A stretch of DNA of 64,000 nt from Methyloligella solikamskensis (GTDB taxonomy: Bacteria > Pseudomonadota > Alphaproteobacteria > Rhizobiales > Methyloligellaceae), in the NCBI RefSeq assembly GCF_042676065.1, contig NZ_JBHTJO010000001.1, forward strand, positions 2,480,001 through 2,544,000. The letters run 5' to 3'. Under the pieces are notes generated by a model. That model had not been told where the DNA came from. It saw nothing but the letters and a program-made list of their open reading frames with translations, and searched no databases. Within the stretch, counting starts at the first letter, position 1; each line of letters begins with the position of its first letter. A program made the translations under genes and the position numbers. Below are positions 40,909-49,484 of the stretch, piece by piece.

Positions 40909-42357
40909 ATGTATCTCGTAAGTCTCCCTGCCGATCTTTCCGCCGACGATGCGCCATTCCGCGATGCTGTCCGGCGCGCGCTGTCTCTCAACCTCTCGCC
41001 GGAGAAGGTGAGTTTCAGCGCCAATGGGCAAGCCAGCTTGCTCGGGTCCCTGCCCGACGCTAAGGCAGAGCCGCTCACGGTGCCGCCGGGCTATCGGGAG
41101 CTGATGCAGCTCGCCATCCTGCACAGAGCGGCCGACCGCTACGATCTTCTCTATGAGGTGCTCTGGCGGCTGAAGCATGGAGAGGCCGGATTGCTGTCGC
41201 GTGCGAGCGATCCGGCAGTTTCGCGGCTTCAGGGCTACGCCAAGGCGGTGCGGCGAGACATCCATAAGACCCATGCCTTCGTCCGCTTCGCTGAGACCCA
41301 GGACAATATGGGCACGCTCCATGTCGCGTTCTTCGAGCCGAAATACTTCACCCTCCGCCGGTCGGCGCCCTTCTTCCGAGACCGGTTTGCCGGCATGCGC
41401 TGGCGGATCGAGACGCCGATCGGCACGGCAAGCTGGGATCGCGAGACGTTGCGCTTCGGGCCAGCAGTCGACGCACCGCGCAAGCCCCAGCCGGTGAACG
41501 AAGAGAGCGGCGACCTCTGGAAGACCTACTACCGGACGACCTTCAATCCGGCCCGGCTGAGGGTGGATGCCATGAGGGCCGAGATGCCGAAGCATTACTG
41601 GCGCAACCTGCCCGAGGCCGCGCAGATCCAAGACATGATCCGCGAGGCCGGCGCCCGGGAGCAGAGGATGCTGGAGAGCAGGCCTTCGGCCGCGCCGCGT
41701 TTCGCGGAGCGCATCGCAGAACGGCGGGCCTTCGCTGAAGAGGCTCAGCCGCCGCTCGCGTCGCTAGAGGCGATCAAGCACTCGGCCAGCGCGTGTACAC
41801 GCTGCCCGCTTCATTCCGGCGCCACCCAGACCGTGTTCGGCGAAGGACCGAAGGATGCCGCGCTTATGCTGGTGGGTGAGCAGCCGGGCGACCGGGAGGA
41901 TCTAGCCGGCCGTCCCTTCGTGGGGCCTGCGGGCCAGTTGCTGGACCGGGCGCTAAAGGATGCGGGGATCGTCCGCGAAGAAGCCTACGTCACCAACGCG
42001 GTGAAGCATTTCAAATACGAGCCGCGCGGCAAGCGGCGCATCCATAAGAGTCCCAATGCCAGCGAGGTCTCGGCCTGCCGCTGGTGGCTGGATGCGGAGA
42101 TCGCGGAACTGCGTCCACGGCTGATCGTGGCGCTGGGCGGGACCGCCGGGCTTTCCCTGTTCGGCCGGCAAGTGTCGGTGACCAAGGAGCGAGGCCAGAT
42201 CTTTGAGAGCGGCCAGGCTCGCGTGCTCCTGACCGTGCACCCGTCCTATCTGCTCCGGCTTCCGCCCGAGGAGAGGACTCGCGAATACGCCCGCTTCGTC
42301 GCCGATCTTACGATCGCCGCGCGCGTCCTGTCAGGACCGGTGGAGGTGGCGGCGTAA
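40909..42357 (+). CDS. DUF4130 domain fused to UdgX-type uracil-DNA glycosylase
   Basis: The 482-residue protein has residues 1-250 as DUF4130 (TIGR03915-like partner of the radical SAM protein: MYLVSLPADLSADDAPFRDA, HAFVRFAETQDNMGTLHVAF, RWRIETPIGTASWDRETL). Residues 285-475 are a family 4-like uracil-DNA glycosylase: Cys ligands in SACTRCPLHSGATQTVFGEG, LMLVGEQPGDREDLAGRPFV, and the UdgX insertion GKRRIHKSPNASEV whose His forms a covalent link to uracil-DNA in characterised UdgX. Late Cys ligands and VHPSYLLRLPPEERTREYA follow. Control by the upstream SOS promoter is likely. Confidence 0.9.
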   Translation: MYLVSLPADLSADDAPFRDAVRRALSLNLSPEKVSFSANGQASLLGSLPDAKAEPLTVPPGYRELMQLAILHRAADRYDLLYEVLWRLKHGEAGLLSRASDPAVSRLQGYAKAVRRDIHKTHAFVRFAETQDNMGTLHVAFFEPKYFTLRRSAPFFRDRFAGMRWRIETPIGTASWDRETLRFGPAVDAPRKPQPVNEESGDLWKTYYRTTFNPARLRVDAMRAEMPKHYWRNLPEAAQIQDMIREAGAREQRMLESRPSAAPRFAERIAERRAFAEEAQPPLASLEAIKHSASACTRCPLHSGATQTVFGEGPKDAALMLVGEQPGDREDLAGRPFVGPAGQLLDRALKDAGIVREEAYVTNAVKHFKYEPRGKRRIHKSPNASEVSACRWWLDAEIAELRPRLIVALGGTAGLSLFGRQVSVTKERGQIFESGQARVLLTVHPSYLLRLPPEERTREYARFVADLTIAARVLSGPVEVAA

Positions 42358-42377
42358 CCGCCGCCCCATGCAGCCTG

Positions 42378-44387
42378 CTAGTTGTCCAGGAAGGAGCGCA
42401 GCTTCCGCGAGCGGCTCGGGTGCTTCAGCTTGCGAAGCGCCTTGGCCTCGATCTGGCGGATACGCTCGCGGGTCACGGAGAACTGCTGGCCGACCTCTTC
42501 CAGGGTGTGGTCGGTGTTCATGCCGATGCCGAAGCGCATGCGCAGCACGCGCTCCTCGCGCGGCGTGAGCGATGCCAGCACCCGGGTGGTCGTCTCGCGG
42601 AGGTTGGACTGGATGGCGGCGTCGATGGGGAGCACCGCGTTCTTGTCCTCGATAAAATCGCCGAGATAGGAGTCTTCCTCATCGCCGATGGGCGTCTCCA
42701 GGGAGATCGGCTCCTTGGCGATCTTGAGAACCTTGCGCACCTTCTCCAGCGGCATGGCCAGCTTCTCGGCCAGCTCTTCCGGGGTCGGCTCACGGCCGAT
42801 CTCATGCAGCATCTGGCGCGAGGTGCGGACGATCTTGTTGATCGTCTCGATCATATGCACCGGGATACGGATGGTGCGGGCCTGGTCGGCGATGGACCGG
42901 GTTATGGCCTGGCGGATCCACCAGGTAGCATAGGTGGAGAACTTATAGCCGCGGCGGTATTCGAACTTATCGACCGCCTTCATCAGGCCGATATTGCCTT
43001 CCTGAATCAAATCAAGGAATTGCAGGCCGCGGTTGGTATATTTCTTGGCGATGGAGATCACCAGTCGGAGGTTCGCCTCGACCATCTCCTTCTTGGCGAT
43101 GCGCGCCTCGCGCTCGCCCTTCTGCACGATGGACACGATGCGGCGGAACTCGCCGATCTGAAGCCCGGTCTCGGCGGCCAGGGTCTGGATCTCGGTGCGG
43201 ATGTCCTTGATGAGGCCCTTCTCGTCGCGCACGAAATCTGACCAGCCGCGCTTCTTCAGGCGGCCCACCCGGCGCAGCCAGTTGGGGTCGAGCTCGTTGC
43301 CGCGATACTCCTCCAGGAAGTCGCCGCGGTCGACGCGATAGCTCTCGGCGAGGCGCAGCAAGCGCCCCTCATAACCCATGAGCTTCTTGTTGATGTCGTA
43401 GAGGGTCTCGACCAGGCTCTCGATACGGTTGGCGTTCAGCGAGAGCGATTTGATCTCGGCGACGATCTCGTCCTTCAGGGCCTTATAGCGCTTCTCCTGG
43501 GAAGAGGAGAGCTGCTCGTTCTTCATGGCCTTCTCGACGAGCTGGTCCTGCAGCTTGCGGAGCTTCTTGTAGTTGGTGGCGACGGTGTCGAAGGTCTCCA
43601 CGACCTGAGGCTTCAGCTCGGCCTCCATGGCGGCGAGAGACATGTTGTTCTCCATGTCGTCATCGTCGTCGTAATCGTCGGAGTCGCTGTCGGAATCGGA
43701 GTCTTCGCTGTCCTCGTCGTCGTCGGATTTCTCGTCGGACTTTTTGGCCTCGGTGTCCTCGCCCTCTTCGCCTTCACTCTCGCCCTCGCCGGCCGGGGTC
43801 GGCTTGGCGTCGGGGCCGGCATAGGTGGCTTCCAGATCGATGATGTCGCGGAGCAGAATCTTTCCTTCGTTCAGCTCGTCGCGCCAAATAATGATGGCCT
43901 GGAAGGTAAGCGGGCTTTCGCAGAGCCCTGCGATCATGGCTTCGCGGCCGGCCTCGATCCGCTTGGCGATGGCAATCTCGCCCTCTCGGGAGAGCAGCTC
44001 CACGGAGCCCATCTCGCGCAGATACATGCGCACGGGATCGTCGGTGCGGTCGGTCGGCTCTTTGGTGGTGGTCTCGCTCTTGGCGACGGCCTGGACCTTG
44101 GCAACCGCGCCGCCTTCGCCTTCGGCTTCCTGCTCCTCGGCCTCGTCGGAATCGATCACGTTGATGCCCATGTCGGACAGCATCGACATGGTGTCCTCGA
44201 TCTGCTCGGAGGAGACTTCTTCGGAAGGCAGAACCTCGTTTAGCTCGTCATAGGTGACGAAGCCGCGCTGCTTGGCGGTCTTGATCAGCTTCTTGACCGC
44301 GGCATCGGACATATCGAGGACGGGACCGTCCTGCCCTTCGCCTGCGGTTTGATCCTGGGTCTGGGCTTCAGCTGTCTTGGTTGCCAT
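42378..44387 (-). CDS. rpoD: RNA polymerase primary sigma factor RpoD
   Basis: The 669-residue housekeeping sigma factor directs RNA polymerase to vegetative promoters. Region 1.1 is at the N-terminus (VKKLIKTAKQRGFVTYDELN), region 1.2 DDPVRMYLREMGSVELLSRE, region 2 YTNRGLQFLDLIQEGNIGLM and YKFSTYATWWIRQAITRSIA, region 3 PVHMIETINKIVRTSRQ, region 4 LREERVLRMRFGIG-like and RERIRQIEAKALRKLKHPSR. Between regions 1.2 and 2 is a long Asp/Ser/Glu run at residues 196-248, more acidic than usual. The stop is 20 bp from the convergent UdgX gene. Confidence 0.98.
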   Translation of the reverse strand: MATKTAEAQTQDQTAGEGQDGPVLDMSDAAVKKLIKTAKQRGFVTYDELNEVLPSEEVSSEQIEDTMSMLSDMGINVIDSDEAEEQEAEGEGGAVAKVQAVAKSETTTKEPTDRTDDPVRMYLREMGSVELLSREGEIAIAKRIEAGREAMIAGLCESPLTFQAIIIWRDELNEGKILLRDIIDLEATYAGPDAKPTPAGEGESEGEEGEDTEAKKSDEKSDDDEDSEDSDSDSDSDDYDDDDDMENNMSLAAMEAELKPQVVETFDTVATNYKKLRKLQDQLVEKAMKNEQLSSSQEKRYKALKDEIVAEIKSLSLNANRIESLVETLYDINKKLMGYEGRLLRLAESYRVDRGDFLEEYRGNELDPNWLRRVGRLKKRGWSDFVRDEKGLIKDIRTEIQTLAAETGLQIGEFRRIVSIVQKGEREARIAKKEMVEANLRLVISIAKKYTNRGLQFLDLIQEGNIGLMKAVDKFEYRRGYKFSTYATWWIRQAITRSIADQARTIRIPVHMIETINKIVRTSRQMLHEIGREPTPEELAEKLAMPLEKVRKVLKIAKEPISLETPIGDEEDSYLGDFIEDKNAVLPIDAAIQSNLRETTTRVLASLTPREERVLRMRFGIGMNTDHTLEEVGQQFSVTRERIRQIEAKALRKLKHPSRSRKLRSFLDN

Positions 44388-44974
44388 TCAATAACTCCAA
44401 AGCGCCGGGTGCGCGCGTGCCCGGTCTTGATCTATCGCGGTCTCGGGCGTCTTTCGCCCCGCCGGCTCACTCACCGTTCGCCGGCACGAATCCCTCGCCC
44501 TAACTGCTTCGCGTTAACCGGCAATTAAGCATGGCGGCCGGCCTCCGGCTTTTTGCCTCCGGGTCGCATCCATATGCTCCTCACCGGCCGTCGGGCCACG
44601 TGCACCACGGCGCTCCCACTCGCATCCGTCTCGCCACGCAGGCGGGGGTTCGCCTTCCGGAATAACGCCATGACGGGAACCAACGCGCGTTTGCAAAGAC
44701 AAGTCCGATCGCACGTCCGGTCGAGCAGCTCGCTGCCGAAGCCAGGGTTCACGCGCCATTTCCCACCCCAAGCGCTGTCCCTGGCGATTCTCAGCTATGC
44801 AATTGGCGAGGGAAAGGGGCAGAGTCAAGGCCGCAGACACGAAAGTCGCAGCCTGTGGCAAATCCCCCTCGCCCACATCCCTTCGCTCAAAGGATTTCAT
44901 CGCTTTAGCGGCGCTTTCTTCGCGCTGTGCTGCGGCGGGCGCGGGCGGCGCAGCACGCCACTGGAATACACACG
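44388..44974. other. Gap between rpoD and dnaG without convincing gene
   Basis: The 587 bp between the two minus-strand genes should contain the rpoD promoter. A 154-codon minus-strand frame (44514-44978) overlaps the dnaG stop, is Arg/Ala-rich and has no recognisable domain, so I do not call it. No structured RNA or tandem repeat is evident. Confidence 0.5.
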
Positions 44975-46924
44975 TCACGGGCGCCGGCCCCGGTTGAGGC
45001 CGATGCGCTCCCGGCGCACCCGGGCGATGGTTTCCGCCAGGCGTTCCTTGGCCTCCCGGTCGCCCGCATCCTCATGGGCCTCGGCCACGCCGTCATTGGC
45101 CACCTGCTCCTGGAGCATGACGAACTGCTCGAACTCCGCATCGCTCGCTTCGGAGAGGTAAGGCGCGATCTCCATCAGCTCCTTCTTCAGGGTCGGCAGG
45201 GCCCGCCAGCGGAACAGAAGATCGCGGAATTGCTCCTCCACCTCCTCGTCTTCCGTATCGGGCTGCAGGAAGGTGATGCGGCTGAAGGCGCTCTCCTTGG
45301 CAATGCGGTCGAACAGCTTGGCGTGGCGGCTGTCGCGCAAGGCGTCGGCCAGTCCGTCCGGCGTCACCTCGGGCTCCGCCAGGATGATCTCGGCGAGCTC
45401 GTCCAGAAGCGCGGCAAAGGGTGCGGCGCGCAGCTCAAGAGACGCGATCTCCTCGCCGAAACGCTCCAGCAGCCAGGGATGGTTGAGGAGCGACAGGATG
45501 ATGGTGATGGCGAAGCCGCGGGGGGATGTCGGCAAATCCCGGATACGGCGCACCTGATCGGGCAGCGGCCGGGGCGCGCGGCCGAAGCCTGTGCGGGCCG
45601 GCACATTCGACCGCGCGGCCGGCCGATCATTGAAGCGCGGGTTTTGTGGCCGCTGGGCTGCCCAGAGCTGGGCCAGGCGCGATTTGATCTCGCGGCGGTA
45701 ATGCTCACGCACCCGTCCGTTGCCGATGCTTTCCAGAAGCCGCTCCAGGCGCGCTTCGAGCGCCGCCTTGCGCTCCGGCGTGTCGAGGGCTTGCGCGGAG
45801 ATCTCCCGGTGCCAGACGATCTCGATCAGGGGCTTAGCCCCGGCGAGGCAGGCGGCGAAGGCTTCCGGCCCCTCCGCCTTCACAAGATCGTCGGGGTCGT
45901 TGCCTTCGGGCAGAAAGGCGAAGCGGAAGGAATGGCCCTCTTTGAGGACGGGCAGCATGCGGTCGATGGCGCGGGCAGCGGCCCCCTCGCCCGCCTGGTC
46001 GCCGTCGAAGCAGATGACGGGCTCCGGCGCGAGCTGCCACAGAAGCTGCATCTGGCGCTCGGTGAAGGCGGTGCCAAGCGTCGCGACCACATTGGGAAAT
46101 CCCGCCTGGTCCAGGGCGATGGCGTCCATATAGCCTTCGACCACGATGATCTCGCGTTTCTCATGAGCCGGCCCGCGGGCGCGGGCGAAATTGAAGACGG
46201 ATGAGCCCTTGTCGAAGAGCTTGGTTTCCGGCGAGTTCAGATATTTCGGCTGGCCACCCTCCTCCAGGGTCCGGGCGCCGAACGCGATGACCTGGCCGCG
46301 GGAATCTGGAATGGGGATCATCAGCCGATTGCGGAAGCGGTCATAGGAGGCGCGCCCGTCATCCGGCTTGATCAGGAGCCCCGCCTCAAGAAGCTGGGTC
46401 TCGGTGAAGCCCTTGCCGATGAGCGCGTTCTTCAGGAAGTCGCGGGAGCCCGGCGCGAAGCCGATGCGGTAGTCCTGGATCGTCTTGTCGGAGAGGCCAC
46501 GCCCCTTGGCGTAGTTCCGCGCATGGCGGCCTTCCGATTGCACGAACTGCTTCTCGAACAGGGCGGCTGCCGCCTCCATGGCGTCGATCAGGGAGAGCCG
46601 CTCTTTCTCCGCCTTCTCGAACTGGGGATCGGGCTTGGGCATGGGGACGCCCGCCTCGCTCGCCAGGCGCTCGACGGCTTCCGGGAAGCTCAACCCTTCC
46701 GTCTCCATGAGGAAGCGGAAGATGTCGCCGTGATTGCCGGAGGAGAAGCAGTGATAGAAGCCCTTTTGGTCGTTGACCGTGAAGGAGGGCGTCTTCTCCT
46801 TGTTGAAGGGGCTGAGGCCAACGAACTCCCGCCCGCGTCGTTTCAAGTTCACGCGCCGACCCACCACCTGCGAAACGGGCAGGCGGGAGCGAATGTCATC
46901 CAAGAAAGAATCGGTAAAACGCAT
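44975..46924 (-). CDS. dnaG: DNA primase DnaG
   Basis: The 649-residue primase makes RNA primers at the replication fork. The zinc-binding domain at the N-terminus reads FVGLSPFNKEKTPSFTVNDQ and GFYHCFSSGNHGD, so the usual Cys-Pro-Phe-His ligands are Ser and Asn and only one Cys remains; loss of zinc ligands is known for alphaproteobacterial DnaG. The TOPRIM domain shows IVVEGYMDAIALDQAGF and VICFDGDQAGEGAAARAIDR, and RYLNSPET-like sequence precedes it. The C-terminal helicase-binding domain is divergent. rpoD lies downstream, as in many alphaproteobacteria. Confidence 0.97.
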   Translation of the reverse strand: MRFTDSFLDDIRSRLPVSQVVGRRVNLKRRGREFVGLSPFNKEKTPSFTVNDQKGFYHCFSSGNHGDIFRFLMETEGLSFPEAVERLASEAGVPMPKPDPQFEKAEKERLSLIDAMEAAAALFEKQFVQSEGRHARNYAKGRGLSDKTIQDYRIGFAPGSRDFLKNALIGKGFTETQLLEAGLLIKPDDGRASYDRFRNRLMIPIPDSRGQVIAFGARTLEEGGQPKYLNSPETKLFDKGSSVFNFARARGPAHEKREIIVVEGYMDAIALDQAGFPNVVATLGTAFTERQMQLLWQLAPEPVICFDGDQAGEGAAARAIDRMLPVLKEGHSFRFAFLPEGNDPDDLVKAEGPEAFAACLAGAKPLIEIVWHREISAQALDTPERKAALEARLERLLESIGNGRVREHYRREIKSRLAQLWAAQRPQNPRFNDRPAARSNVPARTGFGRAPRPLPDQVRRIRDLPTSPRGFAITIILSLLNHPWLLERFGEEIASLELRAAPFAALLDELAEIILAEPEVTPDGLADALRDSRHAKLFDRIAKESAFSRITFLQPDTEDEEVEEQFRDLLFRWRALPTLKKELMEIAPYLSEASDAEFEQFVMLQEQVANDGVAEAHEDAGDREAKERLAETIARVRRERIGLNRGRRP

Positions 46925-47155
46925 GTTCCTGATTCGGCCTCTTTCGGCCAGCTAACAGATGAGAAGCGCGGAAATCCAAGGGTTTAGGCGTCTTCTACCC
47001 GTTATTCACCGTCAGAACAGAGCATGAATGTATGGCAGGAGCGCGGAACGGAGCCGCCAAACATTTGCGGGTTACCAAAAAATGAACGGGATTTTTACGC
47101 CCGAGTGTCCTAAATCCGGGGGCACGCTTACCGTGTCCCGGACTTGCCACTCGCC

Positions 47156-47389
47156 ATGCTTATTGCCGCCATCGTCATCATCGTCCTTGCGATCGCCCTG
47201 ATCGGCTATCTCCTCTGGAAGTCGCCGCGCCGCCTATCGGCGGCCGATTTCGCCTTCGCTCTTTCGCCAGTGCTGATCGGAGTCCTGATCGTCGTTCGCT
47301 GGCCCCACGACCCGCTGGCGGTGGGGCTTGGGCTCATCCTCGTGCTGATCGGGGTCTATTCAGCGAACCGGCTGCATACCGGGCATTAG
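47156..47389 (+). CDS. Small membrane protein, hypothetical
   Basis: The 77-residue protein begins at the ATG at 47156 (a TTG at 47144 also opens the frame). Three hydrophobic helices fill it: LIAAIVIIVLAIALIGYLLW, AFALSPVLIGVLIVVRW and LAVGLGLILVLIGVYSANRL. No family is recognised. It stands alone, divergent from dnaG. Confidence 0.6.
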   Translation: MLIAAIVIIVLAIALIGYLLWKSPRRLSAADFAFALSPVLIGVLIVVRWPHDPLAVGLGLILVLIGVYSANRLHTGH

Positions 47390-47416
47390 GGGCCGGACTC
47401 GGCACTTTACCCATCG

Positions 47417-47541
47417 TCATGCCCGGACTTGATCCGAGCATCCACGCCGTTACGGCGCAGCAAACTGCGCGCCCTACTGGGAACTCCGGCGCTCGCTGAG
47501 AGGGAACGGCCTGGATTGCCGGGTCAAGCCCGGCAATGACG
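47417..47541. repeat. REP-like palindromic repeat pair
   Basis: GTCATGCCCGGACTTGATCC at the left and GATTGCCGGGTCAAGCCCGG at the right are the same two palindromes found at 25399 and 28397, in the same order and relative orientation. They lie between convergent genes. Confidence 0.7.
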
Positions 47542-47561
47542 AATTTGTTGAACGAGAAGCC

Positions 47562-48011
47562 TTAGCCCAGCTTGGCTTTGACGGCCGAGCCGGCCTTGGC
47601 GAAATCCATCTGGCCGGCATATTTGCCTTTCAGCTCGCCCATGACCTTCCCCATGTCCTTGATGGAGTCCGCCCCGGTGGCGGCGATGGCCTCGTCGATG
47701 GCCTTCTCCATCTCCGCATCGGAAAGCTGCTTGGGCAGGAACTCGTTGATGATCTCGATCTCTTCCGCTTCTTGCGCGGCGAGCTCATCACGGCCGGCTT
47801 CCGCATAGACTTTCCGAGACTCCTCCCGCTGCTTCACCATCTTGGTGAGGGTGGCGAGGATTTCCGCATCGGTCGCCTGCTCCTTCCCCTCGCCGCGGGC
47901 GGCGATGTCCCTATCCTTGACCGCGGCGGAAACCATGCGAAGGGTCGAGAGGCGCCGCTTGTCCTGGGCCTTGAGGGCGTCTTTCAGAGCGGAATTGATC
48001 TCGTCGCGCAT
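47562..48011 (-). CDS. GatB/YqeY domain-containing protein
   Basis: The 149-residue protein is a stand-alone YqeY-type helical protein related to the tRNA-binding tail of GatB. Signature stretches are MRDEINSALKDALKAQDKRR, LATLTKMVKQREESRKVYAE, EIEIINEFLPKQLSDAEMEK and SIKDMGKVMGELKGKYAGQM. The exact function is unknown, though it is often located near dnaG and rpoD, as here. It is divergent from carA. Confidence 0.93.
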   Translation of the reverse strand: MRDEINSALKDALKAQDKRRLSTLRMVSAAVKDRDIAARGEGKEQATDAEILATLTKMVKQREESRKVYAEAGRDELAAQEAEEIEIINEFLPKQLSDAEMEKAIDEAIAATGADSIKDMGKVMGELKGKYAGQMDFAKAGSAVKAKLG

Positions 48012-48260
48012 GGGAGTGGCCGGAAGCTTGGGGAAAGATGGGCCAGAGGCTATCTGACGCGGGATTCTCGCGCAACTTCTTTTGCGGCTCTAACACACTG
48101 GACTCATTGCGCTATTTTAGTCCGCATGGACGGTCGGTGCGTTGAACCGCGACCGGCGCGTCCGCCGGCGCTTGAGTGGCGCGAGATTCGGGGCTTGCAC
48201 CGGAGGCCCGCATGGACGATTTCTCCTCCCAAGACTTGCACGGATGAGAGTCGACATTCC

Positions 48261-49484
48261 ATGAGCGATATCGAGAGCAAAGCGAGGGACGCAGGCGCGC
48301 CCACCGCCGTTCCCGGCTGGGACGATCAGGGGCCGACCGCCCTTCTGGTTCTGGCAGACGGAACGGTCATCGAAGGGATGGGCGCCGGCGCCACGGGCGT
48401 CGCCGTCGGCGAGGTCTGCTTCAACACGGCGATGACCGGGTATCAGGAGATCCTGACGGACCCCTCCTATACCGGCCAGATCATCACCTTCACCTTCCCC
48501 CATATCGGCAATGTCGGCGCGAACCCGGAAGACATCGAGACCGCGAACCTCGCCGCCGCCTCCGGCGTGCAGGGCTGCGTGCTCCGGGCGCCGATCACGG
48601 AGCCGTCGAATTATCGCTCGGCGCAGCACTTCAACGAGTGGCTGAAGGCGCGCGGCATCATCGCCATCACCGGCGTCGACACCCGCGCGCTGACCGCGCT
48701 GACCCGCGAGAAGGGCATGCCCAACGCGGTGATCACCCACGCGCCGGACGGCGATTTCGACCGCGAGGCACTGAAGCGCCAGGCCGCCGAATGGGGCGGC
48801 ATGGTCGGGCTCGATCTCGCAAAGGATGTCAGCACCGCCCAGACCTATACGTGGGAGGAAGGCGCCTGGGAGTGGAACGAAGGTTTCACCCGGAAAGAGC
48901 CACCGCGCCATCACGTGGTCGCCATCGATTACGGGCTGAAGCGGAATATCCTGCGTGAGCTGGCGGCGGCCGGCTGCAAGGTGACCGTGGTCTCCGCCAC
49001 CACGAGCGCCGAGGAGATCCTGGAGCGGAACCCGGACGGGATCTTCCTCTCAAACGGGCCCGGCGATCCGGCAGCCACCGGAGAATACGCCGTGCCGGAG
49101 ATCAAGAAGCTGGTGGACTCAGGCAAGCCGGTCTTCGGCATCTGCCTCGGCCATCAGATGCTGGGGCTGGCGCTCGGCGGTAAGACGTCCCACATGCGCC
49201 AGGGCCATCACGGCGCGAACCATCCGGTGAAGGATTATCTGACCGGCAAGGTCGAGATCACCTCCATGAACCACGGCTTCACCGTGGACCGGGAAAGCTT
49301 CTCCGACGAGATCGAGGAGACCCATGTCTCCCTCTTCGACGGCTCCAACTGCGGGCTGAAGCTGAAGGACCGGCCGGTTTTCTCGGTGCAGTATCACCCG
49401 GAAGCCTCCCCCGGCCCCCAGGACAGCCACTACCTCTTCACGCGCTTCGTGGAGATGATGGACGGCGCGAAGGACAGCTCCTAG
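48261..49484 (+). CDS. carA: Carbamoyl-phosphate synthase small subunit
   Basis: The 407-residue glutaminase subunit feeds ammonia to CarB for arginine and pyrimidine synthesis. The N-terminal domain has ALLVLADGTVIEGMGAGATG and FNTAMTGYQEILTDPSYTGQ. The class I amidotransferase domain has the catalytic Cys in GICLGHQMLGLALGGKT, the oxyanion segment FLSNGPGDPAAT and the His-Glu pair in VQYHPEASPGPQDSHYLF. The ATG at 48261 gives the normal N-terminus; the frame runs open upstream to 47772 over the yqeY gene. carB lies 1.5 kb downstream, with an opposite-strand membrane gene between. Confidence 0.97.
   Translation: MSDIESKARDAGAPTAVPGWDDQGPTALLVLADGTVIEGMGAGATGVAVGEVCFNTAMTGYQEILTDPSYTGQIITFTFPHIGNVGANPEDIETANLAAASGVQGCVLRAPITEPSNYRSAQHFNEWLKARGIIAITGVDTRALTALTREKGMPNAVITHAPDGDFDREALKRQAAEWGGMVGLDLAKDVSTAQTYTWEEGAWEWNEGFTRKEPPRHHVVAIDYGLKRNILRELAAAGCKVTVVSATTSAEEILERNPDGIFLSNGPGDPAATGEYAVPEIKKLVDSGKPVFGICLGHQMLGLALGGKTSHMRQGHHGANHPVKDYLTGKVEITSMNHGFTVDRESFSDEIEETHVSLFDGSNCGLKLKDRPVFSVQYHPEASPGPQDSHYLFTRFVEMMDGAKDSS

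Noticed and set aside
44514..44978. 154-codon minus-strand frame upstream of rpoD
   Set aside because: It overlaps the dnaG 3' end, has biased Arg/Ala composition and no recognisable domain or good ribosome site.
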